DNA of 64,000 bases from Hypomesus transpacificus (taxonomy: Eukaryota > Chordata > Actinopteri > Osmeriformes > Osmeridae), in NCBI RefSeq assembly GCF_021917145.1, contig NC_061080.1, positions 2,771,497-2,835,496 on the forward strand, given 5' to 3'. How positions within the stretch are numbered: the stretch's first letter is position 1; every line of letters starts with the position of its first letter. The position numbers and the translations under genes are program-made. Positions 34,370-48,900 of the stretch are shown one piece after another. Below the pieces are notes generated by a model that made no database searches, was not told where the DNA came from, and was given only the letters and a program-made list of their open reading frames with translations.

Positions 34370-35570
34370 GTGAAATGCTCCTAAGAGACATCAGAGAACA
34401 GCGCAGCCTACTGTCAGTGTCATTAGGCCTACTGAATGTCACCTCTATTTCTTTTTTGTAGCCTACAGTAGTGCCATCTGTAGGCTATATGCGAACTTTT
34501 GGATGAACGTGGTTTCACGTTACAGTTACTTGTTCCATGTGTAGCTATTTCATCTGGTTTAGGCGGCATTAATATTTCACTAGAGTGACATACATTGAAC
34601 TACAATATGAGTATTGTCTTTTCAATTGTCTATAGTTTGTCTTCAGCTCAATGTGTCTAAACTAGGCCTACATTGAACGTTTATTACCAAGTAATTAAGC
34701 AAATACATGCATAACAAATCCTTATATTGCTGCACCCGACTGTCCTAGAGGAACACAAAACCTGGAAAACAAGTCATGTGTGTCATTATTCATGGGTTAC
34801 GGGAAGGAATCTTGACACTGCACATCGACATGACACCCCTGTATGCCAGCAAGGGCGAGACCATAACCAGTATTTGTTACGTCACACTACCATCGCTATA
34901 CTATCACTCACTGTAATATTGTGCTTTCAGATGGACAATACTATTATAAGTATATTTATGTAGGCTAGGATATTCCATTCTTTAACATATTACTTTCGTA
35001 AACAAAAAGCAACAAAAAACAATAAAGCCAAATACTATATTGTTTGAATGTGCTAAAATGTATAGACAAAAAGCCTCGTTTCTAAAAGCATATCATTCTT
35101 TATGCTGGTTACTTTGTTGGTGAGGCTTGCTTAGCCTATATAGCAAACAAGCTATATGATGAATCAAACAGGCCTAACGTAAGTTAATTTTTTTCTAGAC
35201 ATGAACACATTTCTTGTAATAAAATAATGTTATTCGTTGGCTTTATAACATGTCATTGGTTGATCAATTATTGCCCAAGACATTCCGCTTCACATTCCTC
35301 TAATGTAGCGGATGGAGATGGCCCCGCCTATGATCCTTTTTAATTTGTCGAACTAGCCGTCAGTTCCCATTTTTCATCTCTGATTGGCTCCCTAACTCGA
35401 CCCGTTGTGTGGAATTTGGATTGAAGGATTTGGATGATCTGCCCACAATTCTCTCGGTGTAGTCGGCGAATAGGAATCGGTGACTGTTATTGATGATTCT
35501 TTCTCTGACATTTCCATGGTAACTGTCCTGTCCCAGATTTGATCCACAGAAGACAGAAGTGTTCCCGAGA
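34370..35570. other. slc44a2 upstream region
   Basis: Mostly AT-rich and unique-looking. The likely slc44a2 promoter and 5' UTR lie at about 35280-35570, with CCAAT-type ATTGGCT at about 35382 and no TATA box. The AUG context is GAGAATGG. Confidence 0.4.
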
Positions 35571-36280
35571 ATGGAATTAGACGAAAAGAACCCAGACTCT
35601 AAATATGGTAAGACAATTTCATTTTTCTCCTTCTGCATTCACCCCTTTATGTTTTCAATCAGGGAGTGGAAGAAATGGAAACAATGACTTGTCAATGAAA
35701 GGGTGTGGACCGCATGGGACCTAAACAGATTGGAGTCGCATCCTCATCTCCTTTAAACTGACTTAGAAATCTTCAAGCCTCTTGACGAAAGCTTTGGCAA
35801 TTTGCAGCGTTCTTGAGCATTAAAGCTCGTTCCATGATCAAAAACACTGATGAATGCAGGCCGACAGGGAGTGGATTGGCTACGGCGTTAAAAGCCTCTT
35901 TATTAAGAACGATGTTTGTCCAAACCTATTCTATTATGAAAATGCGTTGTTGGACATATTCACAGATCATGGTAATTAATGAGAACCCCGTTATTTATGC
36001 ACTGCGGATTTTCAGCAGTAGGATGAAGCCTAAACTAGAAAATTGTCAAACAAATGTCTAAACAAGATTATTGAAATACAACGAATAAGTACGATATTAA
36101 AACATGAAGTGTAGTCTAAGCATAAAATCATAGCAGCCTATACAGTGCGAGCTCGACTTGAGATGGTTTGTGTTGTGTGTTTTTTTCCTGGCGTAAAATC
36201 CACTGTCACAACATCTATGTGGGTTATGCGGATTGCCATATGGTAATTACTCATAACAAATGCAAACACACACGCACACG

Positions 36281-36315
<35 letters not shown>

Positions 36316-39300
36316 TGTATGATACACACAAACACTTCATAATGTCAGATACAATGCTGTGGCAGAATGTTTGATGACTGTATGATTCCCATACTAACTC
36401 TCATGAGTTCAACTAGACATCTTTCCTCTGTACTTCCTGTTGCATGCAGTGGGATTTGGGTCAGTTAATGTGTAGTGCATATGAACTGTTGAGTCATGAA
36501 GTTTTCCTCAAATGTTTTTCTTGCCTTAATCCCACCAATGGGGCGATAACATGTTCGAGAGGACCTAGTTCAAACCTGTCCTCAGGCCTACCACACAGCA
36601 GAAGACCCAGTCTTTCATCAGTAATCACCCCTCTTGACAAAGCCCATGGTTTCTCAATCCAATCTTATCTTCTTGTGTAGACCTGTTTTCTTCAATAGGC
36701 CATAGTAAGCACAGACTCTGCAGGCTGACTCAATACAGGGTTGTAGGAAGATCCCCTTCAGAAACCCCAGTGTGTTGTCCTTGTTACTTTCCTGTTGCCA
36801 TGTAAACAGGTCTTTTTCCTTCAGACCCCTCCCCCATTCAGCGTGACCAGGTCGTAAACCAAGCCCTTTTTAAACCAGAATGGAAGTTTCCTCAATAGTA
36901 AAAGCCTGAACCATACAGTTTTTTTCAGCCAAAGAAAATGAAGCTATTGTAGCCAAGCAATAGCATTAGCTATTGGCCTGCTGTATAACGAACAGTAAGT
37001 TAAATGTATGCTTTGAAACGCGTATGGAATCCAATTGATACACTAGCTACTGCGCAAGCTTACATGGGAAGCGCATGTTATTAACAATATAGTGTCGTTC
37101 TGTGTAGATCTGTGTCGTGGAAGGGATCGATGATACGTCATTTACAGTGACTTGAAAATGCCATGAAGAGCATTAGTGCAGATGTAGTTTCTGGCCTCCG
37201 TGGGCCTGGGCCTGGCTCTGCCTTGAGAGAGCCAGTATGCTGGACGTCAAGCCCACCAGACGGCCACCAGCTCGCACCAGCCTGCCCAGTGCCGACTGCA
37301 CCCACTCCACAGTGAGTCAAGGAGGGTGAACAGAGTCCATTTCAACACGCAGACACACACAGCCTTCAGTGTCTGGGTGTGTATGGAGTTTTCCAATTCC
37401 CTTTTGTCATTGAGTCGCTGGCTGTCAGTTGGTAGGTCTCTTCGATTTGCGCGTGTCATACTCCCGCAGGAGAGCGGCCATGTAAGGTAAAGAGAGGGGA
37501 ATGACACGGCACATTTGGCTCGTTGCAAGTTTAGACACCTCTCCTGGGGTAAGGAGAGTTGGAAGGATTCCCTTCCTTCTCCTTCTATCCAGGAATGAGT
37601 GATGAATTAATGAGCAGTCTGCCAAGGATATATACGAGTGCCTACCCAGCGCTTTACTGGCTTCTCTATTTGACATGGGGTGATTTTGTGTGTGTAACGT
37701 GATATTATGTGTTATTATTGTCGTGTTTTCTTGTTTTTGCACAAGTAATGGCTCCTCTGGGGGTGAATGAACGGTTACTTACTTACTTACTTGCTTTCTT
37801 TCTCACTCTTGTTGAGTGAAAGGTTGTATGAACCATGTCCTAACGCCCCTGCACAGATACGGAGAATTTGTAAGACTAAACGTAGAACTCAAATGTGGTG
37901 GGTTCTTGTAGCTTTGAAAAAGCAGCCACTTCGACAAGCACAAGAGAGCTCAGCTATCCAAGTATGAGGCTAACCTTACAGCTTCTCTGATGTCATTGTG
38001 TGAGAGTATGGGGTGTGTGTGTGAGAGTCCGTGTGTGTGTGTGTGTGTGCGTGTGTGTGTGGAGACCTCACCCCACTAACCACTCTGACCAGTAATCCAT
38101 TATGGTCGTCTGGCAGAGAGCTATCTGATAATCCCATTGGATCCATGAGTGGAAAACATCAATTATGACATCACTCCTTCTCCCTGTTACACTACTACTG
38201 TGAGGATCCGGCCATGCCCAGACACAGCCTCTTCCCCTCCTCCTACTCCCTAGTCACCACTCACCAGACAGTCCCCAGACACCTAGTCATGAGCTAAGAA
38301 GACCTAATGGAGAGGCTACAGTGAAAACCAGTAAAACCTTGATTGACAAATGAGTTACTAAGTTGAGCTGTTTTTCTGAAACCGTTTTCTTTTTTCTGTG
38401 CAAAATGTATTTCCTTCCTCTGTTATCAAGGCATACACACCTGTAATTCGATTAGAGGAGGGCTAATCTCATCCAAACAGCATTATAGGCTACAATGGGG
38501 TTGGGTGTAAATGTAGCTTAATCAACCCAGATCGAAAAATTGAAAAACTCACGAGACAGGGTTGGTTCCACTTAACAGGCAGTTTGAGTCTGAAACGTTG
38601 GAGCTTAAAAAACTGCTGGTGAGTTCTTCTCAAATGTTGACCGGGATGTTTGTGGCTCAAAACCTAGTTCTAGGGATGTGGCGTTAGCTTTTGTTGATTT
38701 AGGCTTGTGGTGGACATTTGAATGAAGTTTTGGTCGAGGATTTGAGGATTTCCACAAACCGTATCTCAAAGTCATTAAAACAAAACCTATTTGTTTGGGT
38801 CTAGTTTTCCTATGGAACATTCCATGCAACCAGTCACATGGGCACAGTGGTGGGCATATGCCGTGCACCCAGTCACAAGGACGCTGTAGTGGGCAGGATG
38901 CTCTCCTTATCGCTAGGCCTCAGACACAGTCTACCAGGGTGTGTATCCCCCACACACACACGAACACACACAGGCATGAAGATCACATTTGAGTATGCTG
39001 AGCAGGGAACAAAACATAAGCAAGTCTTTGTCTGAGAATTTTTTTTTATTTGTACCCCATATTGCACCTAGTACAGCATAGGCAGCATGCATGCTGTTTA
39101 CCTAAAGGCTGGAAGAACAGTCAGTGTACAAACTGTTCACAAGTCTAGTTCAACCATCTGTTTCTAAGAAACACAATTGTTATATATATATATATATTAT
39201 AATGTATACTATATGCTATTATTGTATGGATTTGATCAAAATAATATTCATGGTTTTAGCACGCATTTCCACGTTGCCCAGAAAGGTTTCACACATCATA

Positions 39301-42300
39301 TGCATATCCTGATTAGTAAGTATATAACAGTAAATCAACTGCAAGGAAAGCTCATAACAAGCCTTCTTGATTCAACAGAAGCCTGCTATTGCAATCATGA
39401 TGTCATGATTTGTCATGATTTCTTTACTTGTTCTTACACCCTCAGCTTGTTCTGCATCCCCACCCATTTTATAGGTTGTTGTCATTCCACTCAAAAGGGT
39501 CAACAGCGTATGGACATCTTGTTATTCAGTTCATGATTTCGCCTGACCACAGGAGTGCCGTAGTTGGTGTCGAGATGACATTTAGTTATATGGCAGTTTC
39601 CCATTGCTTTACACGGTCCTTTGCATTTGGGTTGAACACTGCAAGGTCTTTTGAGCTGCAGGGGTTGGGTCGTAGAGAGCAGACAAGTCAGTGCTCCATT
39701 GTATGGTCTGCTTCTCCGTATCCACAGGACATGGCACAAAATGGCATCACTCTCAAGTGAAAAACACAGTTGTGTGTGCTTACTCCCCAGCCACTTTAAG
39801 GCTACCAACCCTCCACGGTCTTCAACCATTCCCATGATGAAGCCCTTTAAACAGAGAGAGGGGGGGGAGAGAGAGATGATGAATTGAGAAAAGGAGCGTA
39901 AAGGAGGAGAACAGGTTGGAATGAACAGAAGTAGGGAGTGGTTGTCTCTGATAAATGTACCAGTTTCTGCCACTTGCAGCGGTTAGTGTTACTTTCGCGA
40001 TACAGGAAGAAGGAAGTCAAGCGGTGGTCTAGCTTGACACAGTTAAGAAAGGGTTATCAAGGTTTCTGGTAAAATTCATAGGCTCTACATGAAAATAGCA
40101 TCGTGTAACTGTATGAAAACTGCATCCTACAAACTGTTAATGAGACCAGAGAAGAATGGCAAAAGCTTCTGGGAAACAAGGTACAGTAGTAGTGTCATGA
40201 GGAAGCTTGAATTCTATCATTTCCTTCTGAGTACAAATGCGATAGAAGGAGACCTGTCGGTAATTTTTCTGTTCATCTGCGAACGTCACTGTTTATAGAC
40301 TCAATTTATATACTGTGTGGTCAACTGTCCAGGGCATGATGATGTTTGTAAGGTGATGCAGCGTAGAACACATTTTACATTTACATTTAGTCATTTAGCA
40401 GACGCTCTTATCCAGAGCGACTTACAGTAAGTACAGGGACATTCCCCCCGAGGCAAGTAGGGTGAAGTGCCTTGCCCAACGTCATTTGGCTTGGCGGGTA
40501 ATCGATCCGGCAACCTTCTGATTACTAGTCCGACTCCCTCACCGCTCAGCCATCTGACTCCCGTAGAACACGTACTGAACTGCACATGCCATGAACTGTT
40601 GGAGGTATCTTTCAAGATGTTTCAGTGTTTCTAAGAGTGTGAGAGTGTGTTTCTCAGCTTGACGTTGCTCATGCTGTTATTGTTTTGTTTTGGAGCCCCA
40701 ACGCCTTCCTTACGTTGTCACTGAGGCGTCAAGTTTCCCAAAACACTTTTATTGAGATAAAGGAAAGGGTGTTTTTGTTAGTGCTAAGCAGGCTCAAGTA
40801 CACTCACTGCAAAACATCCCCCGATTTTTTCATTATCAATATGTTCTGAATAATAACATGTTGCATTGTTGCAAACCGAGAATGATATATCCGGCGCTTC
40901 GTTCACTGTCAGCAGGATGTTGTACCATATGAAAACCTAAAAAAACAGGAAATAGCCAACAGTGTTGACACACATACTCATTTGTGCATGTGAGCAGGAA
41001 TGCTAAATTCTACTTCACCTAGAATGTGGAGGTCATTTTTTACAGTATAGTATTGTCTAAGAAGTCTTGAGATACCTGCAGAGTGCTGTGTATATTATCT
41101 GGCTGGATGATGTTGCTGTCTTCTCGTAAGTTTAGGTGTTACTATGGCTGCCAAGCATGTCCACAGGGACATGTGAGTCACCAGGGAGCCATTTTGTGGG
41201 TTGCTAGGCAGTCTGGCGGGAGAATCCTTTTGTTATTGGAAACAATGTCCCAGCCTTGTCAATACACACACGCACAAACACACATATCATCATCTATACA
41301 CACATACACACCAGGGCACAAACAGGTCCGCAGGCACCCACACACACAGTATTTTGGATGATATAAAACTGAACTCTTTGTCTGCAGGTGAGTCCAGGAA
41401 GTTTGACCCAACCTTTAAAGGACCCATACACAACAGGTAAGATTCAACACGACAACTATAGCCACTCCACAACCATACTATGACAAGGCCTATAAAGGAA
41501 CCGATTTGATTCTCCCTCTTTTTTCCCTTTCTCTCTCCCCTCTGTCTGTTTCACTCTCTTTTCCCTTTCTCTCTTTCTTTTTCTCACTCTTTTCGTCTCT
41601 CGCTTTTCACTATCAATCCCTCTTCTCTCTCCCTCCCTCTCTGTCACTCTTCATCCCTCTGAACCCCCCCTTCTCTCTCTTATTCTCTGGTTGCTAGGAG
41701 CTGCACAGATGTTCTCTGCTGCATCCTCTTCATCCTGGCGCTGCTGGGCTACTTTGCTGTGGGCATTGTGGGTAAGTGTTTACTACTTATCTACGCTGTT
41801 TCATAACGTAAGCATTGAGACTTACAAGGTCCTAATGTAAGTATTATTGGGATTCGCGCTATCTTCTTATCATCCAGCGTATGATTCGAGTCTGAGCCGC
41901 ACATCAAAACAAAACTGGCAAATACATGATTAGGAGGCCTTGAGAATGAGGACATTTTGGAGTAATGTTGCGTGTGTTTCTCTGCATGCAGCCTGGTCCC
42001 AGGGTGACCCCAGGAAGGTCATCTATCCCACAGATAGTAAAGGACAGTTCTGTGGACAGGCTGGGAGCCCCTTGGAGTAAGTCTATCCTTTTCTCCTTTG
42101 AACTTTGAACCCTAGAGCACACCCTAGCGAAATTGCACATGTCTGTTGATTGGATAGCAATTGCTGCCTTTGCTCACGTTTGTATCTGAAGTGCATTGTT
42201 ATGCGGAAGTAGTTTAAATTTATAAATAGTGGGTTTACTGTTATTATTTGCTACAGAATGCTTAGCCTATCAAGATAAAATGAAGCAGACGTCAATTATT

Positions 42301-42913
42301 AATTGGCAGCATTTATGCCATTTCAAACATACTTTATGAGTGGAAGGTCTCTTAGCCTAACCTTATTGCTTTAGGGGAAATAGGACGAAAATATGTGCAA
42401 TATTACATTATCTATTAGACTATTACATTAACCTGCTCCAAAATATAGGGTTATAGGACATACCTGCCGCCACTGCAAAAAATAAAATCCCTGAGGAAAC
42501 ACTGTCTTGGCAGCCATTTTACCTCAGGTACCTCTCAGTAGACTTTCATGTCCTGTTTTAATTTTGGATTCATTTTCTTTTAAAATGTCTTACATTTAAG
42601 AGGTTGTCAATGCGTGTTCAACCTGGTTAAAGATACATGGATATGCAGAGGCTTGCCCCAGCCATAGTCCAGCCACCGTGCTCACCTGTCATTGGTTGTT
42701 TAGCGTGTCTGTCATGTGTCAACAGGAAGAAGCCGCTCCTGTTCTACTTCAACATCCTGAAGTGTGCCAGCCCCCTGGTGCTGCTGGAGTTCCAGTGCCC
42801 CACCACGCAGGTCAGAGGGCGACCACGCCCACGCCTCGCTTTCAGACACGTGTCCATCGCCCCCTTTCTGTCCGAATGTTCTCTGCTTCTCTGACGAGTC
42901 CCTGTTCTGCCTC

Positions 42914-42995
<82 letters not shown>

Positions 42996-45900
42996 CTCTG
43001 TTGCATACTCTCTCTCTCTCTTTCTGTTGCAGACTTTCTCTCTCTCTTTTCTGTTGCACTCTTTCTTTCATTCTTTCGCTCACACATATTTCCTCGCTAT
43101 TTCTCTCTTTCTCTTTCACTCGCTATCGCTCTCACTCTTTCACTCCCTTCCTCCATCCATCCCTCGCTCCCTCTCATCGCATCATTAGCCTTCCCAACAT
43201 CGTACATCCACTGTTTCTACCACCGTCCTACTTGGATTGGGTTAGTTCCTTGGAAGTCCCATTGATTCCAATCAAATTTGTATGTGTCTGTAGCTATGTG
43301 TGGAAACGTGCCCTACCAGATACCTAACGTTACTGAAGGCCTATGTCAGCAAAGGGGAAGACCTGACGTACTACAGGCAGTTTTGCAAGGAAGGCGTGGA
43401 CTTCAAAATGGTGGGTAATAGATTATGTGTTGCACTTTGAATGTCGACACGGAAGACAACTTGGTGTTCATTGGTCCAAGGTGTTACACATGGAGCTTGT
43501 GTGCAATCTCGATTTTGTTGTGTTTCAGAGCGTTGTCGAGATCCTAAGAGATGGTCTGTGTCCCTCGATGGTGATGCCTAGCAAAGCTTGTAAGTCCTGG
43601 AAACTCTGTCCAAATTCAACACTGTCAAATGTTCCACATAAGCATCGGGTATAGATTGGGTGTTTCCATTGCAAATGTTGTATTGTGATTCGGTACGGAC
43701 TCCTTTGACCTTCTGTCTACCATGTTATTGAACTACTTACCTCTCCTCTGCTCGTTTTTTCTTTCGTTTCATTCATCCGTTTCCTCTCCTCCCATCTCTT
43801 TCCTCTCCTACCCTCTCCTTTTGTATTCCTCTCCTTTCCTCTAATTTCTCCTCTCCTCCCGTCTCTTTCCTCTGCTCTCCTCCCCTCTCCTTTTGTATTC
43901 CTCTCCTTTCCTCTCATTTCTCCCCTCCATCCCTCCCTCCCTCCTTTCCTCTCCTCTCCCTCCAGTCACCCGTCGCTGCCTACCGGCCCTGAGCACGAAG
44001 AAAGGTGTTGTCGTGGTTGGGAACGATACATCCTTTAGCGACAGTGATGGCGGGCAGGTGAACGCCACCGAACTTCTGGATGCATCAAAGTGAGTCATCG
44101 TGTCCTCACTCTCCTCCTCACACACACACGCAGTACACTGCTCGTATATTAAGAGTTCAATTTTGAAGTTTGGTCTTGCTTCTGTTTCGAGACTTTTATA
44201 TTTCATCGGGGGTTATAGAACTACTTTTATCAGTCCAAAACTAAGCTTGTTTGGTTAAGCGGACTTCCTGGCGTTACAGGAAGTCAAATGTGGTCTTGGA
44301 GGCACGCCAGGTGGCAATGAGGATCTTTGAGGACTACACGGAATCTTGGCACTGGATCTTGTTGTGAGTACCTGCAGGTCTACGATGGGGAGCACCAAGC
44401 ACTGTGTATGCCATGTCGGTTTGTGCCAGGAAAGAGATAGATGTGAAAAGTTCACTGTTGGTGAACATCTACTGGGAAAATAAATCCCTTTTGTCTTGTT
44501 AAGTCAACATGATTTATAAATGTAAAGAAGTGACTTACTGAAAACATGTATTAGTAGGAGATGATTGTGTTGATGATGATGATGATGATGATGATATCTA
44601 CCTGCAGAGGTCTGGTGATCGCCATGGTGGTCAGCCTCATCTTCATCGTCCTCCTTCGCTACCTGGCTGGGGTCATGGTCTGGGTCATGATCGTCTTGGT
44701 GATACTGGTCATTGGATATGGTATGATATCTCAATAATGTTTTCAGATGTTATGATGTCTGTTGTTCTGACCAATGTAGCCACCATCTACTGAAGTTGAA
44801 TCTACGGTTACTTTTATATACATTACATTTCATTTTGGAATTTGACTTCAAAACGAAACGGTTTTGATTCCACACAGCTTTTTCACTCACAAACATCATT
44901 GCGAGTGCAATCAAGTACATTGCATCAAGCAGATTTGTAAATAGTTATGCACCTGGTATTGAACCTCAACATCTGTTTAGACTATGTCTGTTTAGACTAT
45001 ACAAACCATGTCTGTGGTTTCAGTCATGAGGTATCAGCGCAAACAGCACATCTTACAAGTTTCCTGTCGTACCACTAGGGAGAGTGTGTTTGTGTCCGGG
45101 TATTGTGTTCTAGATCTATATACATGCGTTCTGATGTTCTGGATGTTTCTATCAGGGATTGGTCATTGCTATATGGAGTATGCCAGCCTGCAAGGCCAGC
45201 CTGGTGCTGATGTCACCATCGGAGACCTTGGGCTGCAGACAGACTTCTCTGTCTACCTGCAGATCAAACAGACCTGGCTGGCATTCAGTGAGTCCACACA
45301 CATAAACACTTAGATGCACTTAGATGCACACTCACACATACACACACCCAAATCCAAAAATATGCATTAGCATATTAATGTATTTGTGTGTATGATCACA
45401 CACACCCCCACACGCACACACACACACACGGATACACACATGCATCCCCCCACAAACACTCCTAACCACGTCTGTTTGTCTGTCCCCCAGTGATCATCCT
45501 GGCCATTGTGGAGGTTGTCATCATTCTCCTCCTCATCTTCCTCAGAAAGAGAGTTCTCATCGCCATCGCCCTCATCAAGGAGTCAAGCAGGTCAGGGCAC
45601 ACACACATACACACTCATACACACACACACATACACACATTCATTCCTGAGTGCAATCCAGACATACAGAAAGCTCACTGTCTAGCCGTAAGAGGAGGGT
45701 TATCACGGAAATTTCCGGTACATATCACAAATATTTGACATTTTTGTGGTGGGCCCCAAGAAGTGACCAGTCGAACAAAAACACAGACTGGAAGCACACA
45801 TTCCGTAGGGGCAGAGGGTTGATATTTGTCCTTATAATACACAGGTATGTAGATGTTAACAATATTTGACTGACAGAACCTACTGTCTTCCTCCACAGGG

Positions 45901-48900
45901 CTGTCGGCCATGTTATGTCATCGCTGTTCTACCCCCTGCTGACCTTTGCCCTCCTGGCCCTCGTCATCGCCTACTGGGGCATCACAGCTGTGTATCCTTC
46001 CACCTGTCAATCCTGTCTTTGGTCATGCCTCCTATAAACCAGATGAACCACCTTTCTTTTTTTGGCCAGATTACGAAAATAAATAGAAACTTACCCATGG
46101 GCTTTGAAGCTAACAATGGACTTAAACGTCTGATGATTTCCAATTAGCCTCCTTGACTACCTCCCTCAGGTTCTTATCCACCTCCAATGACCAGGTGTAC
46201 AAAGTGTTCAACACCTCGGATTGTGAGTACTCCAGAGACACCTGCGACCCCAAGGTAAGACAAGGAACATGGTCCATCCTCATTAGTTTACAGAATCGAA
46301 TACAATTGTTGAATTACGGGTTTTTCCGCCTACCAATTGAGAGTTTACAGTAACTATTTACTTTCTGTGATTGCTGTGGAACACATGACTACCATAGCAC
46401 CAGGAATGGGGATTGAGTCCCGCAAGACCAACACAAAGTCTAATATCAAATCCTTCGCTTTTGGTTTTTCTTCAGACGTTCAACACCTCCAACGTCACCA
46501 CCCAGTGCCCGGACGCTGAGTGCCTATTTGCGTTCTATGGGGGCGAGACCTACTACCACAAGTACCTCATTCTGTTCCAGTTCTACAATGTCTTCCTCTT
46601 CTTCTGGTGTGCAAACTTTGTCACGGCGCTAGGTCAGGTGACCATGTCTGGAGCTTTCGCCTCTTACTATTGGGCCTTCAAGAAGCCAGACGACATCCCT
46701 GCCTACCCCATCTTCTCCTCACTGGGACGAGCCCTGAGGTAGGGTGACAAAGGGCTGGGAATGTGTGCGTGCACAGGCGTGTCATCTGATATAGAATCCT
46801 TGCTGCTAAATGACTAAATGTGCAATAAAGTAGCCTGCTATCCTCACTCTAACCAATAGGGGGCAGCAGAAGGATACTGATAGGTGTTTTGACATCAAAT
46901 TGGCCTTCTGATTTCTTCAGGACTATTTCTCTCTGTGGTCTCTCTCTCTCTTTCACTGTCTCTCTCTCTCTCTCTCACTGTCTTTCTCTCTCTCTCTCTG
47001 ATCTCTCTCTCTCGCTCTCACTGTCTCTCTCTCACTCTCTCTTTCAGATACCACACTGGCTCGCTGGCCTTTGGTTCTCTCATCCTGTCTCTGGTCCAGG
47101 TCATCAGAGTGGTCCTGGAGTATCTGGACCAGAAGCTGAAAGGTGAGCCAGTCTACCAAAGTACTCTGCTTCCGTCACTAATCTTCTGCACTCCCTGATT
47201 CCGTAATGTCATTCATGAACACACACAAAGACCGCCCTTTTGGTGACATGAAACACATAATCAGTAACAGAAACTCATGCCAACGTGTTACGTTACACTG
47301 AAAAGGTCATTTGAGATGTATGGATTGTTCAATTGAAATAAAAGGATGCGCTTCATTACATGTTCTTTCTACCTCCTCTGCTTTGCTCAGGAGCCCAGAA
47401 TAAGTGTGCCAAGTTTCTCCTGAGTTGCCTAAAGTGTTGCTTCTGGTGTTTGGAGAAGTTCATCAAGTTCCTCAACAGAAACGCTTATATCATGGTAGGC
47501 TGATTCATGTGGCTCATCGCATACTGTGTTTGTCGTATTTTGGGGGACCAAACTGATTTTCATGGACAATTTCATTGACTGAAACTCCATGGAGTCGATT
47601 GGGTGGGAGAAAAGGTCTGTGCTGCATTGTGTTCAATAAAGTTGTCGATCGTTTCAATAAACTTTTTTCCATTTTGGGATGTCCCTCCTCAGATTGCAAT
47701 CTACGGCAAAAGCTTCTGTCCCTCAGCCAGAGATGCCTTCTTCCTGCTCATGAGGAACATCGTGAGGTGAGATGATGACATGCAAACCTTTCCCTTGGAA
47801 GTTTACAAGCCCGCAGGCTACTGCCAAGGAGAGGGTTTCTGCTTGAAGGCGATGTTGTATTTATCGATTGCAGTTTTTTTCTTTCACTCATTCTGTCAGT
47901 CAACCAGTCACATGTTGGTTAGTTTGAACATAATTCTTGTTTATTCAATGGTTTATGTAATGTATTGCATGTGCGTTTCTTTCCTTGTGTTTGACTTCTT
48001 ATTTCCACATGGGCTCTACAGAGTGGCTGTCCTGGACAAGGTGACTGACTTCCTTCTGTTTTTGGGGAAGCTGCTCATTGTCGGGATCGTGGGTGAGTCA
48101 TCCTCGAGCTAACACACATTCCCACATTACACACACATACTTACACCCCTCTCCTAGTATTTGGACACACATGTACACACCTTCAAACACAATTTCCAAA
48201 CAGAGTCGAACGGATTCTTTGAGCTTGAGTTGCCGTGGCGTTCAAAATCCCCCTCTTTGCGCAGGAATCTGTTCTTTCTTCTTCTTCTCTGGAAGGATCA
48301 AGGCCGTGGAGCAGACGGCTCCCTCTCTCAACTACTACTGGGTCCCCATCCTAGTAAGATCTCCAAAGATCCACTAGATATTATGCTATCTTTCAATACA
48401 CAGTAGCCTATATACCATGCTTAGTTAGGCACTGATGTTACAGGGACACATTAGCTTTAACAAGTAGCCCGTTAGCTCCTTGACAGAGGCCTACATAGTT
48501 GTTTAAGTGTATGTAATTCTCTTTTGTCCCAGACGGTTGTGGTGGGATCCTACCTCATTGCCCATGGCTTCTTCAGTGTGTACGCCATGTGTGTGGACAC
48601 CCTCTTCCTCTGCTTCTGTGAGTAGCGCCCCCTCGTGGATGTTTACAGTATTTTGAATGACACTCTTTTACTATTAACATATTCCTGTGACTCGTGCATC
48701 TTTTCAGTCACTCGCTCAGCTTTCTAAATCTGAACTGCAGGTTTTTCTCTTTGCACGCACTATGTTTCTGACTTTGTCTCTCTCTCTTTGTCTTTTTTCG
48801 CCCGTTCTTTTATACCTTACCTTCCCTTTTAACCCCTTTTTCGTTCCGTTCTGTTCACTAATCCAAACCAACTAAACCCACGGTGCAAACATAAACACAC

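Larger units (their letters stand above)
35608..41387 (+). other. slc44a2 intron 1
   Basis: It contains a (CA)n run at 36266-36316, a (GT)n run at 38013-38062, a SINE at 40372-40561 and AT/CA-rich stretches. An alternative first exon, as in human SLC44A2, could be hidden here but I could not find one. No independent gene is seen. Confidence 0.5.

Noticed and set aside
42712..43327. Glu/Arg-rich and Leu/Ser-rich open frames in the slc44a2 intron
   Set aside because: They are produced by the (TC)n microsatellite and include the antisense of a known exon.
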